Source: Chamaecyparis obtusa
Taxonomy: Eukaryota > Streptophyta > Pinopsida > Cupressales > Cupressaceae
Assembly: GCA_027943335.1 (NCBI GenBank)
Contig: BSBK01005136.1
Location: 692,501-756,500 of the forward strand
Direction of reading: 5' to 3'
DNA: 64,000 nt
Of this stretch, positions 11,146 to 22,309 are shown piece by piece. The notes under the pieces were generated by a model. It saw only the letters and a list, made by a program, of their open reading frames with translations, was not told the origin of the DNA and searched no databases. The translations under genes were made by a program, and so were the position numbers. The stretch's first letter is position 1; every line of letters starts with the position of its first letter.

Positions 11146-13545
11146 GTGTGTTCTTGTTTTCCTATGTGTTTCAAGGATTTCCCATCTAGGTGGGTGGTGA
11201 ATCAAAGCTTTGAACTAGTGCAACATATTGAAGAAGCATGGAAAAAAGGAGAAATACTAGGTCATATGTTAGAAAGAATCCAGAGGTCACTCTGGAGAAA
11301 TTACCTAGATAGGGAAACAAGAGCTAGATTAGAAGGAATGGTGAGCCTACCAGTGCTCCCATGAGAGAATAGAGAAATGCAAGAGCCAGAAGACCACATG
11401 TATCCTCAAGTGAGGATGGTTCACAAAATAGAGTATCTTGAACAGAAGGTGGTCACTCTAAAGAGAGATTTTATGATACCCTTGAGGCTACATTTCAGGA
11501 CAAAGGTCCTTTGGCTGTAGGTCAAAATGAACAAAATAGAGATGTGGGTTTAGAGGTTGACCTGGATCTTGATGAAGATCAATTTAGAAGAGAACCCATG
11601 AGTCATAGGTAGGTCTATTTCCCATATCAAAATCTTCCTAATATGGTTGTGTCATCTGGTTCTGATGACATTATGGTAGATCTTGATGATTTGAATGCAC
11701 TGAGGTTGCAGTTGGTAGAGCAAGATGCCATACATAAAAGATTACAGGAGGAGAGAGAGGCTGAAAAGGTAAATGCTTTGATAGAGAGGTAGTCTCTTCT
11801 AAGAAAAATAAATGAAATGAAGGAGAGAAACAAGGTTCTTTGTTTTGCTCCTAAAACATTGCAGCATGATGTTTTTGGTGATCTCGATGTCTTGAGGAGT
11901 GAGCAAGAGCACTTACTATAGGATCATGAATTTGAAAATGAGGGCCCTATGGTTAGAAAAGTGCAAAGCTATGTCCCTTTGCCTAAAGATAAGGATGGGT
12001 ATGGGATCACTAGACCTGTTGTTATTATTAATGAGAAAGGAAAGAAAAAGATGGTGGGTGACCAAGCAAGAAAACCAGTGATAATACCAAGGATCCCACC
12101 ACTTGATTCAAATAAGGACATTGAAATGGAGAGAAGGAGAAAATAAGATGAGCACCTTGCAAGAGAACTAGAGAGAGCTGAGGTTGATGCTGCCATTGCA
12201 GAAAAGAAAAGGAAGATCTAATTTTTGTGAGCTTCTTCAGCTAATGCTCTTGGCCCATCTGCTACTAAACTAGGTATGCCATCTATGACTACTACTATTC
12301 CACTTAGTAATGCTACTAGTTCATTTCATTCTTCATCTACTAGGATAGGTGCAGATCCTAGGTAGCAGTCAGATGCATAAGTAAATATAGATGATAATGT
12401 TGATCCTAGGGTTAACACTATTTTGAGCTTTCAAAGAAAACCTATGCAATTAGAAGGCTATAGGAAAATAAGTTTTGATGGAATTCCTGGCTATCCAAAT
12501 TCTTTTCCAAATGATATTAGAGATAAGGTACCTAAGTTTGCTGGTAATAATGCTATTAGTTGTAAAGAGCATCTTAGGTTATTTTTTGATATGCTTAATG
12601 ATTATGAGGTAGAGCATGAGGATGTTGTCATGAAATTGTTTGTTCAATCTCTAATGGAGGATGCTAGAGATTGGTTAAAGAGGCTTCCTGATAAGTGTAT
12701 TGATACTTGGGACTTTTTTGAGAAGTGTTTCAAAGAGTAGTATGGTGAAAGGCCTAATGCTAGCTTCATGTTGAATGAATTCAATACCATAAGGAAAAAT
12801 TAGAATGAGTCTGCAGCTGGATTCAACATGAGATTTCAAAAAGGTATGCACAAGTTGTTCCAAGTCATGTGGTTGGATATTTATTGAGGGATAAAGAACC
12901 AAGAACTCTTAGGGATTCTTTTAGGATTCCTGTCAAAATTGAGAACAACATGAAAATATCAGGAAAGTTGGGTGGAAAGAGAGATGACCCAAAGTTGTTT
13001 GGGGACAGGAAATACAAAAAGGAAAATGATAAGAGCATTGGATCTAGGAGGCAGGAAGAAGATAAGTTGGATAAGGTGCTTAATGCATTAAAATATTTGA
13101 AGGCACTTGCAAATAGGAACATCAGTGCTCTTACCAATGAGAGGCCTCAGTTCAACAACAATTTTAGTAAGCAGAATAGACTGCAGAATTACCCCTACAA
13201 TACCCAATGGAAGGATGGAAAGCCTATTGTCCCTGTTGCAAGAGGAAACAATGAAAGAGGTGTCCTTGACCCTCTACATAAAGCTTCAATAAATGTCATG
13301 GAGAATGTACCTTGGTGTGTTGCATGCCATTCCCCTCATTCTACACAACATTGTGTGGTTGCACAATCTATGGCTGCAAATCAAGAATTGTGGCAATGAG
13401 GAGATAGAACAAGAAGAAGAACAAGATGATGTTGGTTGCAACATGGCTTCTTCATGTCTAGGATATGAAGATGATTCTAATTTTGATGAAGAGGTAGATG
13501 TGAATATGAAGAGACATAATCAGGCCCTTTTTCATTAAGTGGTTT
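11146..13545 (+). pseudogene. gag: P1 gag
   Basis: Structural capsid polyprotein of P1. The N-terminal third is charged and coiled-coil-like (11640-11830, then 11949-12220, rich in E, K and R). The conserved retrotransposon gag block is at 12423-12740 (DGIPGYPNSFPNDIRDKVP, then EHEDVVMKLFVQSLMEDARD) and ends in a stop where the M2 homologue reads on. A basic segment follows (12869-13190), then a zinc-knuckle-like motif WCVACHSPHSTQHC near 13312-13353 with spacing C-x2-C-x3-H-x4-C, one residue shorter than usual. The exact start is not resolved because frames shift near 11360. Several stops (near 11608, 11920, 12144, 12738) make it non-functional. Confidence 0.85.
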
Positions 13546-14744
13546 TTTCTAATGGTGAGTGCATTGATCAGAAAACATGTAACATGAACTCTTCTCCCAA
13601 GCCAGTAAATTTGAGAAGACCTTCCAGAGAAGAGATGGAGAGCATTACTATAGAAATGATTGCCCAGGTGAAAACTAGAGGCATGGTGGCAAGGAATACA
13701 AATGAGAAAGCTGCATGAATGTTTATAAAGAGTAACAACTCCAAAGAACCTAATGAGAAGAAATCAAAGGTTGATCACATGGTAAAATTCAAGAATGTAA
13801 AAGGTAAACATTGTGAGCCTAAGGGAGTTGGAATTGAAAAGATCTCTAGTGAGATTGAGAAGCCAATTAACATAATGGATAAGGTTGAAAAAATGAGGGT
13901 GGTCAATACACCTAATATGTCAAACAAGAAAAATGATGTTAACGTAGTGCAGATTGAGATTCCTACTTCTACCCCTGTTGACATGTTATCTGTATTGTCA
14001 CAAATTACAGTTAAGGTTCCATTGTCAAAATTGTTGAGGATCCTTGAACATAAAGATAAAGCTATTGCATGGGTTGGTAATACTCACAAAAAATGATACT
14101 TCATGCAATGGATCTTAGGATAAAGCTTTGGAGGATGTTGTTGCTCAAGGAATTATGTCTCAAATTCCTCCAATATATTTGGATAGTTCTGTCAGTGCCA
14201 GCCTTGAAAATATTGACCCATTCTTCTTAAGTGTTCTTGTGAATGTGATGAAGTTAAGAAATTGTATTATTGATATTGGTGCTTCTAATACTATCATGCC
14301 TTTCAAAATCATGGAGAGGTTGGGCCTTAAAGTTGATACAGTGTAGGGAAGGTGTTGTGCAATGGATCAGAGGGAGGTACCAGTTATTGCGACTATCAAT
14401 GCAATGCCATATAGGTTGGTAGCATATCCAGAGAAAGAGCTAACAATGAGTGTTTTGGTGGTGGATATCCCTCCTCATTATGGGATGTTTCTATCTAGAA
14501 GATGGAGTGCTACCATGGGTGGAAGTTTACAGTGTGATTTGTCCTATGAAACTTTCAAGATTGATGATCAGTTTGTCAAGATTGAACGAGAGCCAAGAGT
14601 ATGCCACATGATTGAGAGAAACATAGATAATGAGACTACGTGTTTTGTAGATACTGATGTAAATGCTTTAGGGAAGAGATCCTTGTATTTGAAAATGAGG
14701 TTGTTTTGTCACCTATTTCTACTGAGGTAGGTGCTGACTCTATG
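13546..14744 (+). pseudogene. P1 aspartic protease region
   Basis: Polyprotein-processing protease. After a lysine-rich linker (13719-14096) the catalytic motif is IIDIGASNTIMP with Asp-Ile-Gly at 14272-14280, in place of the usual D-S/T-G. The second half follows a stop at 14344-14346 and reads VVDIPPHYGMFLSRRW near 14460-14510, the conserved substrate-flap/C-terminal region. M2 has the same domain with Asp-Phe-Gly. It lies directly before the RNase H domain. Confidence 0.85.
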
Positions 14745-15270
14745 AAGGGTGATTTGTGGGTCATGTACTTTGATGGTACAAACTACAAAGATGGTGTGGG
14801 AGTAGGTATTTTACTTATTTCTCCTAATGGAAATACCTAAAAGTTCTCTTTCACATTGAATTTATTTTGTACCAACAATATATCAGAATATGAGGCCTTG
14901 TTGTTAGGACTGAGGTTGGCACAAAAGCAAGGTATAAAATGCATAAGTGTTATTGCTGATTCTGAGTTGGTGGTGTCCCAAGTTAGGTTGGTGTATGCTT
15001 CCAAGAATAGAAGGTTGAAACAATATAGGAATGTAGTGTGGGATTTGATTGAGCATTTTGATGCCCTTAATATTGAGTGGAGGGATAGGAGTAACAACAA
15101 GATAGCTGACTTGTTGGCCAATATTGCAATCAATCCTAATGATGTTACATTCTCTGGTATTTCTAAAGTTGAAATTCAGGCTAGGCCTAGTATACCAGAC
15201 AATATTGAGAATTGGCAAGTTTTTGATGATGATAATGATATTTTGAAGTTTATGGATTGCAAGGATTAGT
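14745..15270 (+). pseudogene. P1 archaeal-type RNase H placed upstream of RT
   Basis: RNase H domain with all four acidic catalytic positions readable: Asp in MYFDGTNY (about 14765-14790), Glu in NNISEYEALLLG (about 14875-14910), Asp in IADSELVVSQV (about 14950-14985), Asp in NKIADLLANI (about 15097-15126). One TAA at 14838-14840 interrupts it. It is followed by a linker containing NIENWQVFDDDNDILKF, then the RT N-terminal region at 15369. The order protease - RNase H - RT is the reverse of Tat0 in this window. Confidence 0.88.
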
Positions 15271-16330
15271 ATCATGGTCAGGAACTTGATTGTTCAGCCT
15301 TGGTTGAGTCAATAGAAGGAAAGGAGGTTTTCTTAGGCAATGAGGTCATTTAGCTTAGAACTAACAAGGTGCCCAAGGGGCTTGTTGTTTTGGAGACTAT
15401 CTTTGACAACCAAGATAGGGTTCAAAATAATATCAAAGGAGAAGATGATGCTGATCTTGAGGAGATAAATCTTGGATCACATGAGGCACCTAAGAAAGTA
15501 TACATTGGTAGAGATATATCTCAAAAGGTAAGGAGAGCTTTGATTGAATTATTGAGGAAATTCAGGCATGTTTTTTCATGGTCATATGATGACCTAAAGG
15601 TTTATAAAGAGGATTTATTTCAGCATGTTTTTCCATTGAAAGAAGATGCTAATCCTTTCCGGCAAAAATAAAGGCCTATTAATCCTACTTTGGGACCCAA
15701 GATGCAAGAAGAACTAATGAAGTTGAGAGATGCTGGCATTATCAAGCCTATAAGGAATTTTTCTTGGGTGTCAAATCTTGTTCCTGTAAGAAAAAAGAAT
15801 GGTGACATCAGGCTTTGTGTGGACTTCAAAAATTTGAACATCAGCTCATTGAAAGATAATTATTGTTTGCCCAATATGGAAGCTATGTTGCAGAGAGTAA
15901 TTGGGTTAGAATTGATGTCAATAATGGATGGTTTCTCTAGCTACAATCAAGTCATTTTTAAGGAATTAGAACAATTCAAGATAGCCTTTACAACACCTTG
16001 ATGAACATATGTTTATGTGAGAATGCCTTTTGGTCTCACAAATGCTGGTGCTACTTTTTAGAGGGAAATGAATGTTGCCTTTTCAGATTTCATTAATGAT
16101 TTCCTTGTTGTGTATCAAGATGATTTAACTACCTATTCCAAGAAGGAAGAGGACCATTGTGCTCATTTAGAGAAAATATTTATGAGGGCCTTGGAATTTG
16201 GCATTTCATTAAATCCAAGGAAATGTGCTTTTGGTGTCATAGAAGGTAAGTTGCTTGGCCACTTAGTTGGGAAACAAGGAGTGAGAATTGACCCAAAGAG
16301 GGTAGCAGCAATTGATAAAATTTAGAGGCC
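15271..16330 (+). pseudogene. pol: P1 reverse transcriptase
   Basis: RT N-terminal region (DLEEINLGSHEAP, RHVFSWSYDDLKVYKEDLF at 15440-15620), then the fingers/palm with VPVRKKNGDIRLCVDF near 15780-15830 and NGFSSYN-type block (IMDGFSSYNQ) near 15920. The catalytic box is YQDD at 16113-16124, not the usual YIDD/YVDD. Stops occur at 15669-15671, 15999-16001 and 16059-16061; the last replaces the Gln of ATFQR. The thumb ends near 16325. Confidence 0.92.
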
Positions 16331-16985
16331 AAAGAATGTTAAAGGGATTCAGTCCTTCTTTGGTCAGGTCAATTTTCTAAGGAGGTTTGTGAAAAACTTT
16401 CCAGAGGTTACTAGACCTATTTCCAAGATGTTGAAGAAGGGATCTGTAATCAATTGGGAGGGTGAGCCTAATGAGGCTTTCAAGAATATCAAGCAAGCTA
16501 TCAAAGATGCACTAGTGCTAAAGGGACCTGATTATAGTGTCCCAATGCATATCTTTTCTTTTGCATCTTTTCATACTATTGCTGCAGTTTTGTTACAAAA
16601 GAATAAGGATGGTTTTGAACAACCTATTTCATTTTTTAGTAAATCTTTGTAGGCTACAGAATTAAAGTATGACATAAATGAGAAGCAAGCTTATGCACTT
16701 GTGAAGGCAATCAAGGCTTTTAGGTGTTACTTGATGGGAGCAGTTGTGATTGCTTTTGTGCCAAGTGTAGCTATGAAGGATATTTTCTCACAGCAAGAGG
16801 TGTCTGGAAGAAGATGCAGATGGATCAATAGGATCTAGGAATTCAATGTTGAGATCCAGATCACTAAATTGGTTAGAGGATAGGGACTGGCAAAGTTGAT
16901 GGCTCAATCCAATCTAGATGCAAACCAGGTAAATCATTCTAAAATTGATTATACATGTGATATGGATGATTGTATTTAGTATCAG
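16331..16985 (+). pseudogene. P1 gypsy RNase H, catalytically eroded
   Basis: Resident gypsy RNase H following RT. The first catalytic Asp is replaced: IFSFASFHTIAAVLLQ stands where D-A-S is expected. Glu remains in INEKQAYALVKAIKAF near 16680. The third site (TD before a conserved Leu) reads AFVPSVAMKDIFS and the fourth reads VRG-GLAKLMAQ, so neither Asp is visible. The same substitutions are shared with M1 and M2, so they predate the elements' insertion. It is likely a structural connection domain in the ancestor. Confidence 0.82.
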
Positions 16986-18221
16986 GATATTATTTAATAT
17001 TTGAGAAACATGAGGTGTCCAGATAGTATGAATGATAATCAAAAGAGGACATTGAAGTTACAGGCCATTAAGTATGTAATTGTGAAATGTAAGTTGTATA
17101 GAAAAAATTTGGATTGCATATTGTTGAAATGTGTAGATGAGGATCAGGCTAATGTGTTGTTGAAGGAGATGCATGAGGGATTTTGTGGTGGACATTATAT
17201 GGGTAAAAAATCTACTCATAAGATCTTAAGAGTAGGATTTTGGTGGCCCACAATCTTTAGGAATGCAGAATAGTTGGTAAGGAGATGTGATGCTTGTCAA
17301 AGGTTCTCTGGTAAGCTTAAGGTTTTAGGTAATGTGCCATTAAAACCAGTAGAAGTTTAGGCTCCTTTCCAGCAATGGGGAATTGATTTCATAGGGGAGA
17401 TACCAAACAAGTCAAGTGGAGGACATTCATGGATCTTAGTTGCCATTGATTACTTTACAAAGTGGGTAGAAGTTGTACCTACAAGGAATGCAACTAGTAG
17501 GGTGGTAATTGATTTCCTGATGAATAATATTATTACAAGGTTTGGGTGCCCTAAGAGGATAGTGAGTGGCAATGCTATGTGCTTCAGGTCTACCAAATAT
17601 AAGGACTTTTGCAAAGGTTTGGGAATTCAGATTTCTAATTCCTCACCTTATCATCCACAAGAAAATGGTCAGGCAAAATCTACTAATAAGGGCTTGATTA
17701 AAATCTTGAAGAGAATTCTGGAGAAGAATAAGAGGGCATGGAATTCAAAGCTGCCATTAGCTTTATGGGCTAATAGGGTAACTGTAAAGAGGGCAATTAG
17801 TTATGCACCATTTGACCTAGTGTATGGAATTCATGCTAGAATGCCTCAGAATAATTTGTTAGAGATGTACAAGTTTGTGCAGTTGTATGATGATGACATT
17901 GATGATGAGATGTAGTTGAGAATTGAGGACCTCATTAGATTGGAAGAAACTAGAAGAGAATCAGTTGCAAGGAATGCCAAATTGTAGTTGCAGGTTAAGA
18001 ATCTATATGATAAAAATACTATTGACAGAAAGTTTGAACCTGGTGATTTGGTGTTAGTTGTGAATGCTAGATTGGAGGATAAGGGGAAGCATGGTAAATT
18101 TGATCCCATCTAGTTAGGGCCATATCTGATTCATGAGAAATAGGGCCAAGATTCTTACATCATCAAGGATTTATTTGGTGATATTCAAGAGTTTCTAGTT
18201 CATGGACAATTCTTGAAGTAG
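16986..18221 (+). pseudogene. pol: P1 integrase
   Basis: Integrase with zinc-binding H-H-C-C: EMHEGFCGGHYMG near 17170-17205 and RRCDACQRFSG near 17280-17310. In the core the first Asp is in GIDFIGEI near 17385, but the second reads VSGNAMCF (Asp to Gly, near 17560) and the Glu site reads NGQAKSTNK (Glu to Lys, near 17675). Two of three catalytic residues are therefore lost. The C-terminal domain ends FLVHGQFLK followed by the stop at 18219-18221. Confidence 0.9.
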
Positions 18222-18471
18222 TACTTCATTTGAAGTACTTTTCTTTCCATGAACAGTAGTTAGGGTTGTACATCTTGTAAATCTTTGTATATAAGTTGCT
18301 TTCCCCTACCCTGCTTTGCCTTGGTGTGTCAATTTTTGGTCTTGTTGCTTGGTCTTGCCCTGCTTGCTCCTTGCTCTCTACATTTTTGTCCTGTGGGATG
18401 ATCTACTTTAACTAGTGATTCTAGGTCCTTGCTATGCCTACAAAGAGGCATACATCCCCAGATAGAGCCAC
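18222..18471 (+). other. P1 3' untranslated region and LTR boundary motif
   Basis: Short non-coding stretch after pol, pyrimidine-rich in the middle. It ends CCCCAGATAGAGCCAC directly before the 3' LTR. The eleven bases GATAGAGCCAC are identical next to the LTRs of P1, P2, M1 and M2. The classical long polypurine tract is absent. Confidence 0.75.
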
Positions 18472-21400
18472 TATTAGTTAATTTTTTAGTCATTGCAAAT
18501 CTTGTGAAATTGGCCTATTTCATGCAATGTTTTTGTTAAGTGTCTTGCCCCATGCTCTTTTATGTGTCACTTGCTTCAGCCCAAGTCGTGTTTTCTGAAT
18601 CATAAAACCTAGAAAGATATTCAAATTCAAACGTCCGCGGGAAGCATTTTTAAAATCTGCCACAGTGTCGAAAACCCACAATGTTTTAGAAAGTCCATGA
18701 TGTTTTTGATCTTTTACTAATAGCCTAGATTATTTTTGACCCCTTTGTCTTCTAGCTTTGTGTGCTTATCTATTAACGTGTCATAAACTTTGTGTGTTTT
18801 TTATCCTCTTTCATCAAAAACACTGTGTGTTTTCAACCTCGCACTAGTTCCCTATTTGCTAGCATTCCCTCAACTTGGCAAGTTCAACATGGATGGTGGG
18901 TCCAGGCTCTTCCTGATTAGCTGTTGCATGGCTACATGTCAAACTTTTCTGACATGTGATCATGCGACTACTTGCCACCTAGCCATGTGCATCCCAATTT
19001 CTGTTTAGCTGCCTGGCGGTTTACTTTGCTTTAGTGTGCAAGTGCGATGATGGGGGGATAGATGGCATATTCTTATTGGCTGTCACATAGCTACATGTCA
19101 GACTTTTCTAACATGCAATCATATGACCACTTGCCATCTATCTGTGTGGGGCCCATTAGTGGTTATTGTTTTGTGGTCTGAGATGATGATGTGGCAGCCT
19201 GTGATTAGCTGTCGCATGATCACATAGCCTAGTTTTTGGCTATGTGATCATGCGACTGCTTGCCACATTTCTCTAAGGCCTGGTAGTGGGTGATGGAGCA
19301 TCTTTTAGGTGTGGTGGTGGTGTTCTATAGGCCGGTGTGTGATGGTGTTATCTTCATGCGGTTGTGGTGGTGGTTGCGGTGGTGGTTGCAATAGTGGTCT
19401 GTGGGTGGTCACATGTTTGCATAGCCCATTTTTGGGCTATGTGATCATGTGATAGGATGCCACATGTCCTTGTGGCCTGTTGGTGGAAAGGGGTGTGGTC
19501 CTAGTAGTAGGTGGTGATGAGGCTTGTCTGGTGGGCCCATTAGCTTTTTTTGCAGAGGTATACATTCTTCGATGGGTCCTATTTGCTAGATAGTTCTTAT
19601 GTGCCACGGTGATCTGAGTTGGTAGGTTTTCATTCATCTGCATCTTGATGAGGTGTTTTATGTTAGAAGGGCCCACAGTGAAAGACTTTTGATTGATGGT
19701 CAGTGTATAATCTCAAGGAATATTCTCAGCCTTTGAGATCATGCAACATCCATCAATTTTCTTCCATCTTGCCAGGTTGTGACATGTCTACATAGGTGGA
19801 GGTTTCTTATTAGTCGATGTGGATGTGCTCAGAGGTGGGGCCATTGTTAGAAGGGTCTGTGATGAGGATGGATCCTATGGCTGGTGTAAGTTCACATGGG
19901 ATTTGTTAGAGCCATGTGATCTTACGCTAGCCATTCATTTCAAAGGCTTATGGTAAATGGGTCCTATGTCAGTATGACTAGGCATGGATTAGTGAATGAT
20001 GAGGTGACATGTGGCTTCGGGTAGGCCTAGTTGGAGTCTAGTGTTTGGTGGTCTGGAGAAAAAGGTGGCAGTGCTGATCTCATGTAGTCTTGTCACACAT
20101 TCATGAGAAGATTTGGTGATGGCATAAATGGTAGTCAGGAAGTTGCTAAGTGTTTAGCGAAGGCATGAAATGTTTAGTGAATTGGTGAAGGTCCTTTGTC
20201 GCCAATTTGCTAAGTCTGGTGGGGCCACTTTTAAAGGAAGATCTTAAAGCCGTGAAGGAGGTTTGATCAAATAGCTGTGTTTTAAAGCTAGTCTTAGTTT
20301 GAACATGGCCCATTGTTCTCTGTAGGCACCAAGGATTTAGCTTTTGTGGTTCCAATTCAAATTTTTTTGAGAACTTTGAGTGACCAGAAAGTACCAAATT
20401 TATGGAATTCATTGCAGAGTAGACCCTGTTCGGTGAGAAGTGATTGGTTTGCTATCTAAAGTGTGGTCCAGGGTGTGGTTGGATTGTTTGTAGAGCTTGT
20501 ACCACTATAGTTGTGTTCTCAAGGTGTGTTGCAGGGTGTCCTTTTGAGCCTAGTTTTATGATCCCTTATACTTGTAGAGAAGATTTTCATGATTGTGGAT
20601 TAGTTCTGGTTTCTTCTTTCTTGATTTTGATGTGTTTCCTACCTTTGTAATAACTTTTAGACAATTTCTACCAGGTTGGGTGGTTGATACCGTAACCCTA
20701 GCTATCTGAAGCTTGTTGCATCTGATCTTGAGGATCCCAAGGTAGCTAGTGGTATAAGTTGTAGAATCTTTGATTTTGCAAGGGTTCCAAAACATTATTG
20801 TCTTTGGTCCCTGGTTTTTTACTGTAATATACTGATAGAGGTCTAATTTGGTGCCTTTTTTTCTCATCTTGGTGTCATGCCAATTGAATGCTAATCCTGA
20901 TTGAGTTAAGGAAAACATTCTTGAATCCCAATCTTGTATCTTGTGTATGTCTTCTTGCTTGTTTCTGAGCTCATATAGGTTAATGTCACAAAGTGTGTTA
21001 ATGTTTGGTAAACAAAGAGTATTTTGAATTCATCTTTGAGTTTCAAACAAAGTTAGGATTAAAGCCTTCTAGGTGAATTCAGTGAGTTTGTAGCCAGGTA
21101 TAGAATTTGATGTCCTTGTGCTTGAGGGAAAGGGGTAATAGGCAAAGCACTTACCTCAGATTCCATTGTGTTTGATTTGAGGTATTCAGTTGAGGTATAT
21201 AGTCAGGTGACTCTGAGCCTAGGGATAAGGCATTGGTCCTTCCTCTTGAGGTATGCATGGTTAACAACTACAAACATAAACACTCATTTGATAAACCTTT
21301 TATAGACTTGTGTTGAGCATTATATACATCATTTTGAGACTCCTTTGAAGAAGTGAGTCAAGGGTACACCACCCAAGCACTAAAGCTCAAAGTGTAGAAG

Positions 21401-21536
21401 GATCTTATGATCCTTGTCAGTTGGCCATCTTCCTTGTGGACTTTGGAGTGGTAATAGAGTCAGAGTTTTATTTAAATTATCCATCAAAGTGTAAATCTGC
21501 AAGTTGAAGATCAAAGGGAATAATCCACAACCAATA
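18472..21536 (+). repeat. P1 3' LTR (3,065 bp)
   Basis: Starts TATTAGTT (TG changed to TA) and ends CCACAACCAATA. It aligns along its length with 8008-11054. It contains the four hairpin modules at about 18934-18957, 19092-19115, 19211-19256 and 19420-19441. Short frames here (for example 18790-19008) are not conserved between the two LTRs. Confidence 0.92.
19211..19256 (+). repeat. 19-bp perfect inverted repeat in P1 3' LTR
   Basis: GTCGCATGATCACATAGCC and its exact reverse complement are separated by TAGTTTTT. In the 5' LTR (8746-8791) the same loop is flanked by stems that differ at several positions; an A-T pair here is a G-C pair there, so some changes are compensatory. Confidence 0.88.
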
Positions 21537-21541
21537 GACAT
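21537..21541. repeat. Target site duplication of P1, right copy (GACAT)
   Basis: Matches 8003-8007. M1 sequence resumes here. Confidence 0.85.
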
Positions 21542-22309
21542 TAATCCTTCATGCATCCTATCGATTACATACTAGATATAATCATAGGAAATGTTCACTA
21601 GAGGGTTTTGGATTTCCAAGATCATCATCAAAATATCAGCAGGAAAATTTTTTTCATCCCCATCTATCGCTAAAACTCTACACAACCCATAACATGTTTG
21701 CTTCATATAGAGATGGAGGGATTTGAACTAGTAAGGGGAAATCATGCTAGTAGGGAGGGGGGCTATATATCTATCTTGCTTTGGGATATGCCTAACCATC
21801 TAGTCTTTTAATGACCCTATGTGACTTGTATACCTCTCTCTTTCTTTTCTTAAGTCAATTTTAGTAGAGGAGGATGTATAGAAACCAAAAGCTTTTATGA
21901 AAGAACCCCTATCAAGAGTAACCAAGGGTGACTGGTCCTCCTTCCTAATTGTTTTGGAGATGGGATCATATAACCTATCCAACCTAATAATTAAGTCCAC
22001 ATCTATAAACACATTAGGGACAACCAATTTTCCTAAGCCCAAAGCCCAACCATTACAAATAGGTACTTTCTTACTCCTATTTCCATAAAAATGATTCAAA
22101 AGAGTGTAACTTGAGAAAGATGGTGTGTTGGGATATCTACAATGATCTAGAACATCTTGAAAGAAATTGCCAAAAGCCTTCTTGTTTTGACTAGAACCAA
22201 GAAGCAACTTGATAAACTCATCTGAGTAATTTCACTTGTTTTTGTCTTCACCACCTTTGGCCTTGGCTTCACCACTAGAAGAAATCATGTTCAACTCTGG
22301 TTGACTCAT
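21537..22309 (-). pseudogene. LTR-encoded ORF, M1 left copy, N-terminal part
   Basis: Start codon at 22307-22309 (MSQPELNMISSSGEAKAKGG), matching the start of the M1 right copy at 30040. A stop near 22231 is the only early break; then a long clear block (22207-21800) with VPICNGWALGLGKLVVPNVF and KEDQSPLVTLDRGSFIKAFG. The P1 insertion cuts the frame after about 258 codons, and it continues at 8007. No signal peptide or membrane segment is visible. No family recognised. Confidence 0.75.

Larger units (their letters stand above)
8008..21536 (+). mobile_element. P1: complete Ty3/gypsy (Tat-like) retrotransposon
   Basis: A full-length plus-strand element of 13.5 kb: 5' LTR, tRNA-Arg-type primer site, gag, protease, archaeal-type RNase H, RT, eroded gypsy RNase H, integrase, boundary motif GATAGAGCCAC, 3' LTR. 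It is flanked by GACAT duplications and sits inside the LTR reading frame of M1. The two LTRs differ at roughly one base in ten in lines compared by eye, so it is an old insertion, older than M2. All coding regions are broken. It has no reading frame in its LTRs comparable to the M family. Confidence 0.93.
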
